A stretch of 64,000 nt of DNA from Brachybacterium phenoliresistens. GTDB lineage: Bacteria; Actinomycetota; Actinomycetes; Actinomycetales; Dermabacteraceae. How positions within the stretch are numbered: position 1 is the first letter of the stretch; each line of letters opens with the position of its first letter. This document shows, one piece after another, positions 42,751 through 51,892 of the stretch. The notes beneath the pieces are model-generated. The model saw only the letters and a program-made list of their open reading frames with translations, was not told where the DNA came from and made no database searches. Made by a program: the position numbers and the translations under genes. The stretch is taken from the NCBI RefSeq assembly GCF_000576425.1, contig NZ_KK069999.1:154600-218599 (forward strand), given 5' to 3'.

Positions 42751-42936
42751 TAGTTTCCGTCCCTGTGCCTCATCGAGGAGGCCCGCCCCGTCCGGAACCC
42801 CGCCCTGCCCCGCGCCATCGGCCGCCCGAGCCCGCCGGCACCCGCGACCCCTGATGCCGTCCCGACGCCCCCGACGCCCTTGCAGCCCCTGACGCCCTGA
42901 CGTCCCACCGCATCGATCCCCCGAGGAGCACCCCGC

Positions 42937-44904
42937 ATGACCTCCGCACCATCGACCGCGACCGCCTCCCCGACCACCCGCACCGCCTGGACGGCCCCGC
43001 CCGTCGCCCCCACCGCCCCCGTGCGCCTGCGGCCGCTCGCCCCCGGCGACGCCCGCATCACCGGCGGCTTCTGGTCCGTGCGCCAGCAGCGCAACCGCTC
43101 CGTCGCCCTGCGCGAGGGGCACGCCAAGCTCGAGGAGTTCGGCACCCTGGACAACTTCCGCATCGCCGCGGGGACCCGGGAGGGCGAGGCCCGCGGGCCG
43201 ATCTTCCAGGACTCCGACGCCTACAAGTGGCTCGAGGCCGTCGCCTTCGAGATCGGCCGCGAGGACGACCCCGAGCTGCGGGAGATGCAGGAGTCCGTGA
43301 CCGCGGTCATCGCCTCCGCCCAGGCGGAGGACGGCTACCTCAACAGCGTCCACCAGCTGCGCCACGGGCTCGAGGAGCGGTACACGAACCTCGCCTGGAA
43401 CCACGAGCTGTACTGCTACGGCCACCTGTTCCAGGCGGCCGTCGCCCAGTCCCGGTGCACCGGCGACGACGCGCTGCTCGAGGTGTCGCTGCGGGCCCTC
43501 GACCATCTGGGGAGCGTCTTCGGCCCCGGCCGCCACGAGGGCGTGGCCGGGCACCCCGAGATCGAGATGGCGCTGGTGGAGCTGTACCGGCACACCGGCC
43601 GCCGCGACGCCCTGGACCTGGCGCGCTTCCTGCTGGAGCGCCGCGGCCACGGCGCGATCCTCGCCGAGGGGATCCGCGACGCGACCTACTTCTCGGACCG
43701 GGTGCCGGTCCGCGAGGCGAGGACCGTCGAGGGCCACGCCGTGCGGGCGCTCTACCTGGCCTCCGGCGTCGCCGACCTCGCGATCGAGGACGGGGACGAG
43801 GAGCTCCTGCGCCGCCAGGAGGAGCTGTTCGCGACGATGCTCGCCACCAAGACCTACGTCACCGGCGGCATGGGCTCGCGCTGGGAGGGCGAGGCCTACG
43901 GCGACCCCTACGAGCTGGGACCGGACCGCGCCTATGCGGAGACCTGCGCAGGGATCGCGGCGGTGCAGTGGGCGTGGCGCCTGCTGCTGGCCACGGGCCG
44001 GGAGCAGTACGCCGACTTCATCGAGCGGGCGCTGTACAACGCGGTCCTGCCCGGGGTGTCGCTGAGCGGCACCGAGTACTTCTACGTCAACGCCCTCCAG
44101 CTGCGCTCGCAGGCCCACGCCACCACCGCGACGCAGGCCGTCAACGGCCGCGGCGCCTGGTTCGACTGCGCCTGCTGCCCGCCCAACGTCATGCGCACCC
44201 TGGCGAGCCTGGACCAGTACGCCGCCACGGCCGATGCCGAGGGCCTGCAGCTGCACCAGTACGCCGAGGGCGTGTGGACGGCGCGCCTGGGCGAGGAGGC
44301 GCTGAGCGTCGAGGTCGCCACCGGCTACCCGCACGCCGGGCAGGTGCGGCTGCGGATCCTGGAGGCCCCGGCCGGCGAGGCGGCGCTCTCCCTGCGCGTG
44401 CCCGCCTGGTCCGCATCGGCCGAGCTCGAGGATCGCGAGGGGACCCAGCAGCTGGGCCCGGGGCTGCACACGATCCGCCGGGTGCTCGTCGCCGGCGAGG
44501 AGCTGACCCTGCGCCTGGACCTGGGCGCCCGCTTCGTCGGCGCGCCCCACCGCCTGGACGCCTCCCGCGGCGCGGTCGCCCTGGAGCGCGGGCCGCTGGT
44601 CTACGCCCTCGAGCAGGTCGACCAGACCGGCCCCGCCCTGGTGGACGATGCGCTGGTGGATCCCGCCGCCCCGGTCGCGGAGCATCCCCTGGAGGATCTC
44701 GACGGGGTGGTCGCCCTGGACGTGGCCGGCTGGGCGAGCCCCGCCCCGCAGGTCGACGTGGACGCGCCGTGGCCCTACCGTCCCGTCAGCGCGACAGCGG
44801 CGGTGCCCGGCGCGCCGTGCACCTGGCGGGCGATCCCCTACTACGCCTGGGCGAACCGGGAGGTGGGCCCCATGCGGGTCTGGCTCCCCGCCGCCGGGGC
44901 CTGA
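42937..44904 (+). CDS. GH127 beta-L-arabinofuranosidase (HypBA1-type)
   Basis: A 655-residue intracellular enzyme of normal HypBA1 length. Expected catalytic and zinc residues are in place: acid/base E319 (RWEGEAYGD), E335 and C337 (YAETCAGI), C413 as nucleophile and C414 (CACCPPNVMR). Known relatives release L-arabinose from beta-1,2-arabinobiose and from arabinosyl-hydroxyproline derived from extensin. GAGGAG precedes the ATG. It begins an operon with an importer and a DUF624 protein (to 48863), controlled by the divergent LacI. It is distinct from the long DUF1680 enzyme at 22476, so the cell has two types. Confidence 0.95.
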   Translation: MTSAPSTATASPTTRTAWTAPPVAPTAPVRLRPLAPGDARITGGFWSVRQQRNRSVALREGHAKLEEFGTLDNFRIAAGTREGEARGPIFQDSDAYKWLEAVAFEIGREDDPELREMQESVTAVIASAQAEDGYLNSVHQLRHGLEERYTNLAWNHELYCYGHLFQAAVAQSRCTGDDALLEVSLRALDHLGSVFGPGRHEGVAGHPEIEMALVELYRHTGRRDALDLARFLLERRGHGAILAEGIRDATYFSDRVPVREARTVEGHAVRALYLASGVADLAIEDGDEELLRRQEELFATMLATKTYVTGGMGSRWEGEAYGDPYELGPDRAYAETCAGIAAVQWAWRLLLATGREQYADFIERALYNAVLPGVSLSGTEYFYVNALQLRSQAHATTATQAVNGRGAWFDCACCPPNVMRTLASLDQYAATADAEGLQLHQYAEGVWTARLGEEALSVEVATGYPHAGQVRLRILEAPAGEAALSLRVPAWSASAELEDREGTQQLGPGLHTIRRVLVAGEELTLRLDLGARFVGAPHRLDASRGAVALERGPLVYALEQVDQTGPALVDDALVDPAAPVAEHPLEDLDGVVALDVAGWASPAPQVDVDAPWPYRPVSATAAVPGAPCTWRAIPYYAWANREVGPMRVWLPAAGA

Positions 44905-44918
44905 GCGCAGGATCGACG

Positions 44919-46319
44919 ATGGCGACGATCCGCCCGCGCACCGGCATCCGCCCGCCCGCGCCGCCCCGCGGCGCCCGCCCCTCGCGGCGGTCCCTGCTCG
45001 GGATCGCCGCGGCGGGGATCGCGCTGCCGCCCGCCCTGAGCGGCTGCAGCTACTTCACGGCCGACACCGACCCCGACGCCCTGCGCTTCACCTTCTGGGG
45101 CTCCCCCGAGGAGAAGGACGCCGTCACCTCGGTGATGGACATGTACACCGGCACCAGCGGCGTGACCACGGTGGCCGAGCACATCCCCGGCGACTACGCG
45201 ACCAAGCTCAACGCCCTGGTCGCCGGGAACATCGAGCCCGATGCCGGCTACCTCCCCGAGGCCATGGCGATGCGCCTGGGCGCCGCCGGACGCATCGACG
45301 ACCTCTTCGCGCAGGGCGACCGGTACCCGAAGCTGACCGGGCTCATGCCCAGCGCCGTCCACCAGTGGACGCCGGGGAGCGGGACCATGCAGAGCGCCGT
45401 CGAGGTGATCATGCTCTACATCGACCCGGAGGTCTGCGCGGCCGCCGGCGTCGCCCCGCCCACCCGGCTGGACGAGGCCTTCGACCCCGACGGCTTCGTC
45501 GCCGCGGCCGATGCCCTCACCGTGGACCGCGAGGGCCGCCACCCCTCCGAGGCGGGGTTCGCGCCGCACAGCATCGAGCGCTACGGCATTTCCGGCCTCT
45601 CCGGCACGCAGAGCCTGTACAACCTGCTGCACTCCAACGGCTGCCCGGTGTTCGACGAGGCGGGCACGCGCTCGCTGTTCTCCACCCCGGAGGCCGTCGA
45701 GGTGGTCACCTGGGTGCAGGAGCTCATCCACGAGCACCGGGTGATGCCCAGCCCCGCGCAGATGCAGTCCGTGGGCGGCGACGCCCCCGGCCAGCTGGGA
45801 TCGGGACGCGTCGCCATGGTCTCGACCGGGCAGTGGGAGCTGCTGAACTTCACCGGCACCGAGATGCCCTACGACGTCGCCGTCCTGCCCAGCTTCGGGC
45901 AGCCGGCGGTGATGACGTACTCCGGCGCCAACGCCGTCTTCTCCTCCAGCCCGCGGCTCGAGGAGACCTGGGAGCTCATGAACATGCTCGCCGATCCGGA
46001 GGTGAACCCCCTGTTCACCAACGGCCTGTGGATGCCGGTGCAGGAGCACTGCTACCGCGACGAGGAGTTCATCGCCCGCTGGACCTCCGGGGAGGTGTAC
46101 CCGCCCGGCTACCGGGAGGCGTGCATCGACGCCACCCGCGAGGCGGCGATCCCCTCCCCGCACTACTCCATCCGGGACTACGACCGCATCGACACCCAGA
46201 TCGGCAACATCCTCTCGAGCGCCTGGTCGGGCGAGACGCCGGCGCGGGAGGCCTGCGCCGCCCTCGACTCCCAGCTCGAGGGGCTCCTGCAGGGCCGATA
46301 CGAGGAGGCCGCGCTGTGA
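44919..46319 (+). CDS. sugar-binding lipoprotein of the HypBA1-locus importer
   Basis: A 466-residue solute-binding protein. The N-terminus PSRRSLLGIAAAGIALPPALSGCSY combines a twin-arginine motif with a lipobox. LRFTFWGSPEEKDAVTSVMDMYTGT starts the mature fold; AMVSTGQWELLNF is a common late motif in this class. It stands 14 bp after GH127 and overlaps the first permease (GTGA). The substrate is probably a beta-arabinoside, because GH127 is in the same operon. Different from the other three kinds of binding protein in the window. Confidence 0.92.
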   Translation: MATIRPRTGIRPPAPPRGARPSRRSLLGIAAAGIALPPALSGCSYFTADTDPDALRFTFWGSPEEKDAVTSVMDMYTGTSGVTTVAEHIPGDYATKLNALVAGNIEPDAGYLPEAMAMRLGAAGRIDDLFAQGDRYPKLTGLMPSAVHQWTPGSGTMQSAVEVIMLYIDPEVCAAAGVAPPTRLDEAFDPDGFVAAADALTVDREGRHPSEAGFAPHSIERYGISGLSGTQSLYNLLHSNGCPVFDEAGTRSLFSTPEAVEVVTWVQELIHEHRVMPSPAQMQSVGGDAPGQLGSGRVAMVSTGQWELLNFTGTEMPYDVAVLPSFGQPAVMTYSGANAVFSSSPRLEETWELMNMLADPEVNPLFTNGLWMPVQEHCYRDEEFIARWTSGEVYPPGYREACIDATREAAIPSPHYSIRDYDRIDTQIGNILSSAWSGETPAREACAALDSQLEGLLQGRYEEAAL

Positions 46320-47287
46320 GCACCACGACCACCACCCCGCGGGCGGGAGCGGCGGCGCCCGCGCCCCCGCCGCCGGCCCCGCGGCGTCGCCGCCGCTCCG
46401 GCGTGGAGCGACTCGAGCGCCGCTGGGGCCCGCTCATGATCGCGCCCGTCGTCCTCGGGTTCCTGCTGTTCACGGTGGGGCCGATGATCGCCTCGGCCGT
46501 CATCGGCCTCACCGACTGGAGCATCGGCGGGACGCCCCGCTTCGTGGGGGTCGACAACTTCGTCGAGATCCTCACCGCGGACCCGTACTTCCCGATCTCC
46601 CTGCGCCGCACGTTCCTGTACGCGATCATCGCGGTGCCCGGCTCGATGCTGGTCGCCTTCGGGATCGCCGTGCTGCTGAACCAGGACGTGCGCGGCAAGG
46701 GCGTGCTGCGCACCATCTTCTACCTGCCGGTGCTGGTGCCGGCGGTGGCCAGCGCCGTGCTGTGGATGTGGATCTACAACCCCGACTTCGGGCTCGCCAA
46801 CGCCGTGCTGCGGGCCGTCGGCCTGCCCACCTCCCTGTGGGTGTTCGGCGAGGGCTCGGCCGTGCCGTCGATCGCGCTGATGGCGGTGTGGGCCTGCGGC
46901 AACATGGCGCTCATCTTCGTGGCGGGCCTGCAGGGCGTGCCCCGCTCGCTGTACGAGGCGGCCGAGGTCGACGGCGCCGGCGCCTGGTACAAGCTGCGCC
47001 ACGTCACCATCCCCTACCTCAGCCCGATCATCCTCTATAACCTCATCACCGGCATGATCGCCGCCTTCCAGGTCTTCGACCAGGCGTTCGTCATGACCGG
47101 CGGCGGCCCCAACAACGCGACCCTGTTCTACGTGCTCAACATCTACTACGCGGCCTTCCGCGACGGCCGCCTGGGCTATGCGAGCGCCCTGGCCTGGATC
47201 CTGTTCGTGATCGTCGTGATCATCACCGTCATCACCTTCCGCATCGCCCAGCGCGGCGTCTTCTACGAAGGAGGCCGAGCCCGATGA
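46316..47287 (+). CDS. CUT1 permease (MalF type) of the HypBA1-locus importer
   Basis: A 323-residue permease starting with GTG in the GTGA overlap. A Thr/Pro/Arg-rich cytoplasmic leader precedes LMIAPVVLGFLLFTVGPMIASAVI. The EAA loop is SLYEAAEVDGAGAWYKLRHVTIP. It overlaps the second permease by ATGA. No ATPase is present in the operon. Confidence 0.94.
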   Translation: MSTTTTTPRAGAAAPAPPPPAPRRRRRSGVERLERRWGPLMIAPVVLGFLLFTVGPMIASAVIGLTDWSIGGTPRFVGVDNFVEILTADPYFPISLRRTFLYAIIAVPGSMLVAFGIAVLLNQDVRGKGVLRTIFYLPVLVPAVASAVLWMWIYNPDFGLANAVLRAVGLPTSLWVFGEGSAVPSIALMAVWACGNMALIFVAGLQGVPRSLYEAAEVDGAGAWYKLRHVTIPYLSPIILYNLITGMIAAFQVFDQAFVMTGGGPNNATLFYVLNIYYAAFRDGRLGYASALAWILFVIVVIITVITFRIAQRGVFYEGGRAR

Positions 47288-48198
47288 GCACGGTCACGAG
47301 CACCCCGCCGGCCCGCGCCGGCGCCCCCCGGTCCGCGCCCACGGGTCCGCAGGACGAGGCCCACCGCCGCATGCGGCGCATCGGCCGGATCGTCGTCCAC
47401 GTCCTGCTCGCGCTGGGCGGCCTCGCCTCGCTGGCGCCGTTCCTGTGGCTGGTGCGCAGCGCCCTGATGACCGACGAGCAGATGTTCGCCTTCCCGCCCG
47501 AGTGGTGGCCCAGCCCCGTCGCCTGGGGCAACTTCTCGGGGGCGCTGCAGACCCAGCCGCTGGGCCTGTACCTCCTGAACACCCTGCTGCTCGAGGTCAT
47601 CGTGGTGCCGGGGGTGCTGCTGTCGACGTCGCTGGCGGCCTTCTCCCTGGCGCGGATGCGCTGGCCCGGGCGCCGGATCGTGTTCGCCGCGCTCATGAGC
47701 AGCCTGTTGCTGCCCGGGGCGGCGACCCTCATCCCCACCTTCGTGCTGTGGCAGCAGCTGGGGGCGCTGAACACCTACTTCCCGCTGACGGTCCCGGCGA
47801 TCCTCGGCGCCGGCGGGGCGTTCAACATCTTCCTCCTGCGCCAGTTCTTCCTGACCATCCCCAACGACCTCGACGACGCCGCGTACCTCGACGGGGCGAG
47901 CCCGCTGTACGTGTACTCCCGGATCGTCCTGCCGCTGTCCAAGCCGGCGCTGATCCTCGTGGGCGTGTTCACGTTCATGGCCACCTGGAACGACCTGTTC
48001 AACCCGCTGATCTACATCAGCGACTCGAGCAAGTACACCCTGGCTCTGGGCCTGGCCTCGTTCCAGTCCCTGTACAGCACCGAGTGGGGCTTCCTCATGG
48101 CCGCCTCGCTGATGGTGGTCGCCCCGGTGATCGTCGTGTTCTTCTTCGCCCAGCGCCACATCCTCGAGGGCGTCGTGCTGTCGGGGATGAAGGGATGA
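47284..48198 (+). CDS. CUT1 permease (MalG type) of the HypBA1-locus importer
   Basis: A 304-residue permease; EAA loop DLDDAAYLDGASPLYVYSRIVLP, end GVVLSGMKG. Overlaps the DUF624 gene downstream by ATGA, so all five genes 42937-48863 are coupled. Confidence 0.94.
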   Translation: MSTVTSTPPARAGAPRSAPTGPQDEAHRRMRRIGRIVVHVLLALGGLASLAPFLWLVRSALMTDEQMFAFPPEWWPSPVAWGNFSGALQTQPLGLYLLNTLLLEVIVVPGVLLSTSLAAFSLARMRWPGRRIVFAALMSSLLLPGAATLIPTFVLWQQLGALNTYFPLTVPAILGAGGAFNIFLLRQFFLTIPNDLDDAAYLDGASPLYVYSRIVLPLSKPALILVGVFTFMATWNDLFNPLIYISDSSKYTLALGLASFQSLYSTEWGFLMAASLMVVAPVIVVFFFAQRHILEGVVLSGMKG

Positions 48199-48863
48199 GC
48201 GCGGTGGCCGCGCCGCGGCGCTCCCGCGGGCGCGCCGAGGGCGGATGGACGATGCGGGAGGTCCTCGCCCGCGGGGCCGATGTGGTCGCGCTCGGCATCC
48301 TGTGGGCGCTGGCCTGCCTTCCGCTGCTCACGGTGCTCGTCGCGACGGCGGCGCTGTGCGCCGTGGTGCACGCCTGGCGGCGCGGGCTCCCGGTCTCCGT
48401 GCGCGGCGTCTTCGGCGCGGCCCTCCGGCGTGCGCTGGGAGCGGGGCTGCGCGGGCAGCTGGTCCTGCTGGCCCCGGCGGCCGTCGGCACGGTGGATCTG
48501 CTGTGGGTCGCGGCGACGTCGCCGCCGATGCTCCCCGCCGCGGCGGCGACGGCCGCCGGCGTGCTCGCCCTGGGCGGCAGCTGCGCGGTCGGCGCCCGGT
48601 TCTGCGCCCTGCTGGGCCGGGCGGCGCTCGAGGCCGATCGCGGAGAGCGGGACCCGCAGTCCCTGGGCCGCGCCCGGCCGATCCTGCGGGAGGCGGCCCT
48701 GGACTGCGCCGCGCACCCCGTCCGCACCGCCGGCGCGGTCGCCGCGATGGTCGTGGTCGCGACGGCAGTGCTGACCGTCCCGGTGCTGCTGCCGCTGGGC
48801 GCCGCCGCGCTGGCGATGATCGCCGCCGGCCCGCCCCGCGCCCGCGCCGCATCCCGCGCGTAG
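48195..48863 (+). CDS. DUF624-like membrane protein
   Basis: A 222-residue protein with four to six hydrophobic segments (GADVVALGILWALACLPLLTVLVATAAL, LRGQLVLLAPAAVGTVDLLWVA and others). The spacing and length fit the DUF624/YesL group, small membrane proteins often found with LplB/LplC-type importers and of unknown role. The N-terminus is basic, without a cleavable signal. It is the last gene of the GH127 operon, after an ATGA overlap. The assignment rests on hydropathy and context more than on motifs. Confidence 0.7.
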   Translation: MSAVAAPRRSRGRAEGGWTMREVLARGADVVALGILWALACLPLLTVLVATAALCAVVHAWRRGLPVSVRGVFGAALRRALGAGLRGQLVLLAPAAVGTVDLLWVAATSPPMLPAAAATAAGVLALGGSCAVGARFCALLGRAALEADRGERDPQSLGRARPILREAALDCAAHPVRTAGAVAAMVVVATAVLTVPVLLPLGAAALAMIAAGPPRARAASRA

Positions 48864-49169
48864 CCCGCGACGGGGCCCGTCCCCCGGGGCGGCCCCGAGA
48901 GGGAACCTCCAGAGGCGGGCCCGGGGCGGCACCTCCAGGGGCGGGTCCGGCGCGGCACCTCCGCAGGCGGCCCTCCGGAGGTGGCGCCCTCCGCGAGATG
49001 TCATTCTGCGTCGCTTCGGACCCCGTTGAAGCGACGCAGATTGACATCCCGCGGGAGGGCCGGGACGTTGCCGCCCGTCGGCGGGCTCGAACCGGTCAGG
49101 CCCGGTGGGTCCGGTCGGGCTCGTGGGGTCCGGTCGGGCCCGGTGGGTCGGGTGAGGCCCGAGGTCCGG
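48864..49169. other. gap between convergent genes with hairpin and tandem repeats
   Basis: 306 bp without a gene. A 26-bp unit (CACCTCCAGGGGCGGG-like) repeats nearly three times at 48904-48978; the second copy of the TCATTCTGCGTCGCTT hairpin follows (48992-49053); then GGTCCGGTCGGGC-type repeats run from 49095 to the end of the esterase gene. Confidence 0.6.
48992..49053. repeat. 26-bp inverted repeat, candidate bidirectional terminator (copy 2)
   Basis: Arms 48992-49017 and 49028-49053 pair with two mismatches around a 10-nt loop. The 17-bp core GTCATTCTGCGTCGCTT is identical to that of the hairpin at 481-540, while loop and flanks differ. Both copies lie between convergent genes. Confidence 0.75.
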
Positions 49170-49892
49170 TCAGGCCCGCTGGGCTGCAGGCACGGGCGCG
49201 AGGTCGGGCGCGAGCAGCGGGGCGAGCAGCGGGGCGACGCGGTCGGCGACGGCGATGGCCCCGTCGATCGAGAAGTGGGTGTCGTCGACCAGCCCGTCGG
49301 GCCGCAGGGGGCTCTCGCCCGGGGCCATCCGCCCGAACAGGCGCTGCGAGCCCTCCTCGCCCAGGTCCAGGATCAGCGCCCGGGTCTCGGCATGGAGGTC
49401 CAGGACCGGGACGTCGAGCGTGCGGCCCAGCTCGTGCACGGCGCGGGGGTAGTCGCCGTGGGTCTCGAGCAGGCGGCCCTCGGCGTAGTGGCGCCGGGCC
49501 ACCGGGGTGCACAGCACGGGCTGCGCCCCGCGCTCGCGGACCTCGTGGACCATCTGCGCGAGGCGGGCGGTGTAGCCGCCGGCGGCGTCGAGGTCCGCGT
49601 GCTTCTGGTCGTTGTGGCCGAACTGGAGGATCACCGTGTCCCTCGCCGTCGTCCCGCCGAGCAGGGCGTCCCAGAGCCCCTCCTCCCGGTGGCTGCGGGT
49701 GGTGGCGCCGTTCCTGGCGAGGTCGACCACGTGCACGGGCCCCTCCCCCGCCGGGAGCAGGGCGTTCAGCGCCGCGCCCAGGTGCGCGCCCCAGCCGCAC
49801 AGCGGGAACTCGGGGGCGACGTACGGGGCGACGGTCGAATCCCCGGCCAGCAGCACGCGGCGTCGGCGCGCGGGGCGCTCCGGGCCGCTCAT
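49170..49892 (-). CDS. SGNH/GDSL esterase, rhamnogalacturonan acetylesterase-like
   Basis: A 240-residue hydrolase. Block I is VLLAGDSTVAPY with the nucleophile Ser (about residue 20), block III is FGHNDQKHAD, and block V is DDTHFSIDG with the Asp-x-x-His pair. The GDST form is that of rhamnogalacturonan acetylesterases. No signal peptide, so it would deacetylate imported pectin fragments. It overlaps the LacI-DUF6807 gene (ATGA) and is the last gene of the operon 53433 to 49170. Substrate is inferred from the surrounding pectin genes. Confidence 0.88.
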   Translation of the reverse strand: MSGPERPARRRRVLLAGDSTVAPYVAPEFPLCGWGAHLGAALNALLPAGEGPVHVVDLARNGATTRSHREEGLWDALLGGTTARDTVILQFGHNDQKHADLDAAGGYTARLAQMVHEVRERGAQPVLCTPVARRHYAEGRLLETHGDYPRAVHELGRTLDVPVLDLHAETRALILDLGEEGSQRLFGRMAPGESPLRPDGLVDDTHFSIDGAIAVADRVAPLLAPLLAPDLAPVPAAQRA

Positions 49893-51892
49893 CGGGCGCT
49901 CTCCGCGGCCGGGTCCTCGCTCGGCGCGGGGCAGGCGGCCAGCAGCCGGGCGACATCGGCGGCATCGGCCGCGCGGTCCAGCACCCCGGCGACGATGTCG
50001 AACTCGACCGAGCCGCCCAGGGGCAGCGAGTACGGGTGGTCCCAGGCGAGGGCGGAGCCGGCGCCGACGTAGTCGGTGGCGCGCACGAACCAGGGGTCCA
50101 GGCGCCCCTGGGCCTGCTCGTCCTGCACCAGGATCAGGCTGGTCCAGGCGTCGCCGTGGCGGCGCTGGATGATGACGTAGGCGCCGCGGGAGCCGTTGGC
50201 GGCGGCCTCGCCCTCGCCCTCCTCGACGAGCACACGGGTCTCGTCGGCATCGGGCAGGCGCCAGAAGAAGCCGCCGTAGCCGGCGCCCACGCGGCCGCGG
50301 TTCGCGGGGCTGGCGAAGGTGACGGGCTCGGCATCGGCCCGCAGACGGCTGCGCCAGCGCAGCGCCCAGCCCTCCTCCTCCGGCAGCAGGAACGCGCACA
50401 GGCGCCGCTGCTCGAGCAGCAGGTCGCGGCCGTCGTGGCCGTGCCATCGCACCGGCTGGAGGAGGTCGCGGCCGCCGGCCTCGACCTCGGCCGCGCCGAG
50501 CACCTGGCGGCCGTGGTTGGCCAGCAGGGTCGAGCCGCGGCCCTCGACGTAGGTGCGCCCGCCCCAGTAGGTGGTGCCGTTGACGTCGGGGCTGCACATG
50601 GACACGCCGTAGTGGTGGCGATGGTCGGTGGGGTTGGTGCCGGTCATGGCGATGCCGGCGAGGGTGCGCACGGGGTGCAGGTGCGGGCGGGGGCTGTGCA
50701 CGGGCGTCATCCCCGCGCCGCTGGCCTGCGCGGCCACCAGGCGATCCCCCAGCCTGAGCGTCCATTCCTCGCCGTCGAGCTCCCAGCCGAGCCGCTGCCC
50801 GAGGGCGCCGTCGGCCGCGGCCGGAGCGCCCGGGGCGGCGCGGTCGCCGCCGAGCACGCGCGCCGGCGGGACCCGGCCGGTGCTGTCGCCGACCACGAGC
50901 TGCGGGGGCAGCACGAGATCGGGCTCGCTCATGCCGGGCAGCGTGCCGCCGCCCTCGGCCCCGCCGGTGATGCGACGCAGCAGCAGCGCCCAGGCCTCGG
51001 CGCCGATGTCGCGCTGGCGCTGGCCGACGGTGGTCAGCGAGGGCACCGCGAAGCGGGCGAGGTCGATCCCGTCGAAGCCGGTCACCGACACGTCCCCGGG
51101 GACGTTGACGCCGATCTCGTTGAGCCGGGCCAGCACCCCGAAGGCGACGAGGTCGTTGAAGGCGAGCAGCGCGGTCGCGCCCGAGGCGAGCGCGCCGTCG
51201 GCGGCCTGGTACCCGGCCGACATGCTCGAGCCGCAGTCCAGGGTGCGGATCCGGGCCCCGGGCACGCTCATGCTCGCCGTCTCCAGCGCCTGGCGACGGA
51301 TCCGGTTGGCGACGCTCCCCTCGGGGCCGGACAGGAACAGGAAGTCCCGGTGCCCGTAGGCCTCGAGGTGCTCGATGAGCAGCGTCATGCCCTGGGCGTA
51401 GTCCACGCGGATGGTGGCCACGTCCGGCACGGTGGTGCGGCGGTTGATGAGGACCACCGGGGCGACCTGGGCGAGCAGCTCGCGCAGGGTCTCATCGCCG
51501 GTGCGCGGGGAGGCCACCACCACGGCGTCGCAGCGGTTGCGGGCCTCGCGCACGACCTCGGCCTCGCGGCGCACGTCCCCGGCCTCGGCGACCAGGACGC
51601 TGTAGCCGTCGCGCTCGGCGGCCTGCTGCAGCCCGCGCAGGATCGTCTGGAACATGGGGTTGCCGAGGTCCGGGACGACCAGGGCGATGGTCATGGTGCG
51701 CCCGGTGGACAGGTTCCGGGCGGTGAGGTTCGGGCGGTACTGCAGGCGCTCGGCGGCCTGGCGCACCCGCTCGCCGATGTCCGCCGCGACCGTGCTGCGG
51801 CCGTTGAGCACGCGCGAGACCGTCGCCCGGGAGACGCCCGCCTCCTCGGCGACCTGGGTGATCGTCGGCCCGCTTCCACCTCGCGGCATCAT
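49889..51892 (-). CDS. LacI regulator fused to a DUF6807 (PmoA-like) domain
   Basis: A 667-residue single frame. Residues 1-340 form a complete LacI repressor: HTH ITQVAEEAGVSRATVSRVLNGRS, hinge YRPNLTARNLSTGR, sensor domain with FNDLVAFGVLARLNEIG and DVSVTGFDGIDLARFAVPSLTTV. After a Pro/Ala linker, residues about 370-640 form a DUF6807 domain with DHRHHYGVSMCSPDVNGTTYW and VGAGYGGFFWRLPDADETR. DUF6807 proteins occur in sugar-catabolic clusters and have unknown activity. No stop or frame change separates the halves. It could tie a sugar-binding or enzymatic domain to repression. The likely operators are the GAAACCGGTTTC-like sites at 53522 and 53767. Confidence 0.88.
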   Translation of the reverse strand: MMPRGGSGPTITQVAEEAGVSRATVSRVLNGRSTVAADIGERVRQAAERLQYRPNLTARNLSTGRTMTIALVVPDLGNPMFQTILRGLQQAAERDGYSVLVAEAGDVRREAEVVREARNRCDAVVVASPRTGDETLRELLAQVAPVVLINRRTTVPDVATIRVDYAQGMTLLIEHLEAYGHRDFLFLSGPEGSVANRIRRQALETASMSVPGARIRTLDCGSSMSAGYQAADGALASGATALLAFNDLVAFGVLARLNEIGVNVPGDVSVTGFDGIDLARFAVPSLTTVGQRQRDIGAEAWALLLRRITGGAEGGGTLPGMSEPDLVLPPQLVVGDSTGRVPPARVLGGDRAAPGAPAAADGALGQRLGWELDGEEWTLRLGDRLVAAQASGAGMTPVHSPRPHLHPVRTLAGIAMTGTNPTDHRHHYGVSMCSPDVNGTTYWGGRTYVEGRGSTLLANHGRQVLGAAEVEAGGRDLLQPVRWHGHDGRDLLLEQRRLCAFLLPEEEGWALRWRSRLRADAEPVTFASPANRGRVGAGYGGFFWRLPDADETRVLVEEGEGEAAANGSRGAYVIIQRRHGDAWTSLILVQDEQAQGRLDPWFVRATDYVGAGSALAWDHPYSLPLGGSVEFDIVAGVLDRAADAADVARLLAACPAPSEDPAAESAR

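Noticed and set aside
51000..51100. Frameshift or artificial joining in the LacI-DUF6807 gene
   Set aside because: The LacI part is complete, the frame is continuous and codon use is uniform to the DUF6807 end, so I kept a genuine fusion.
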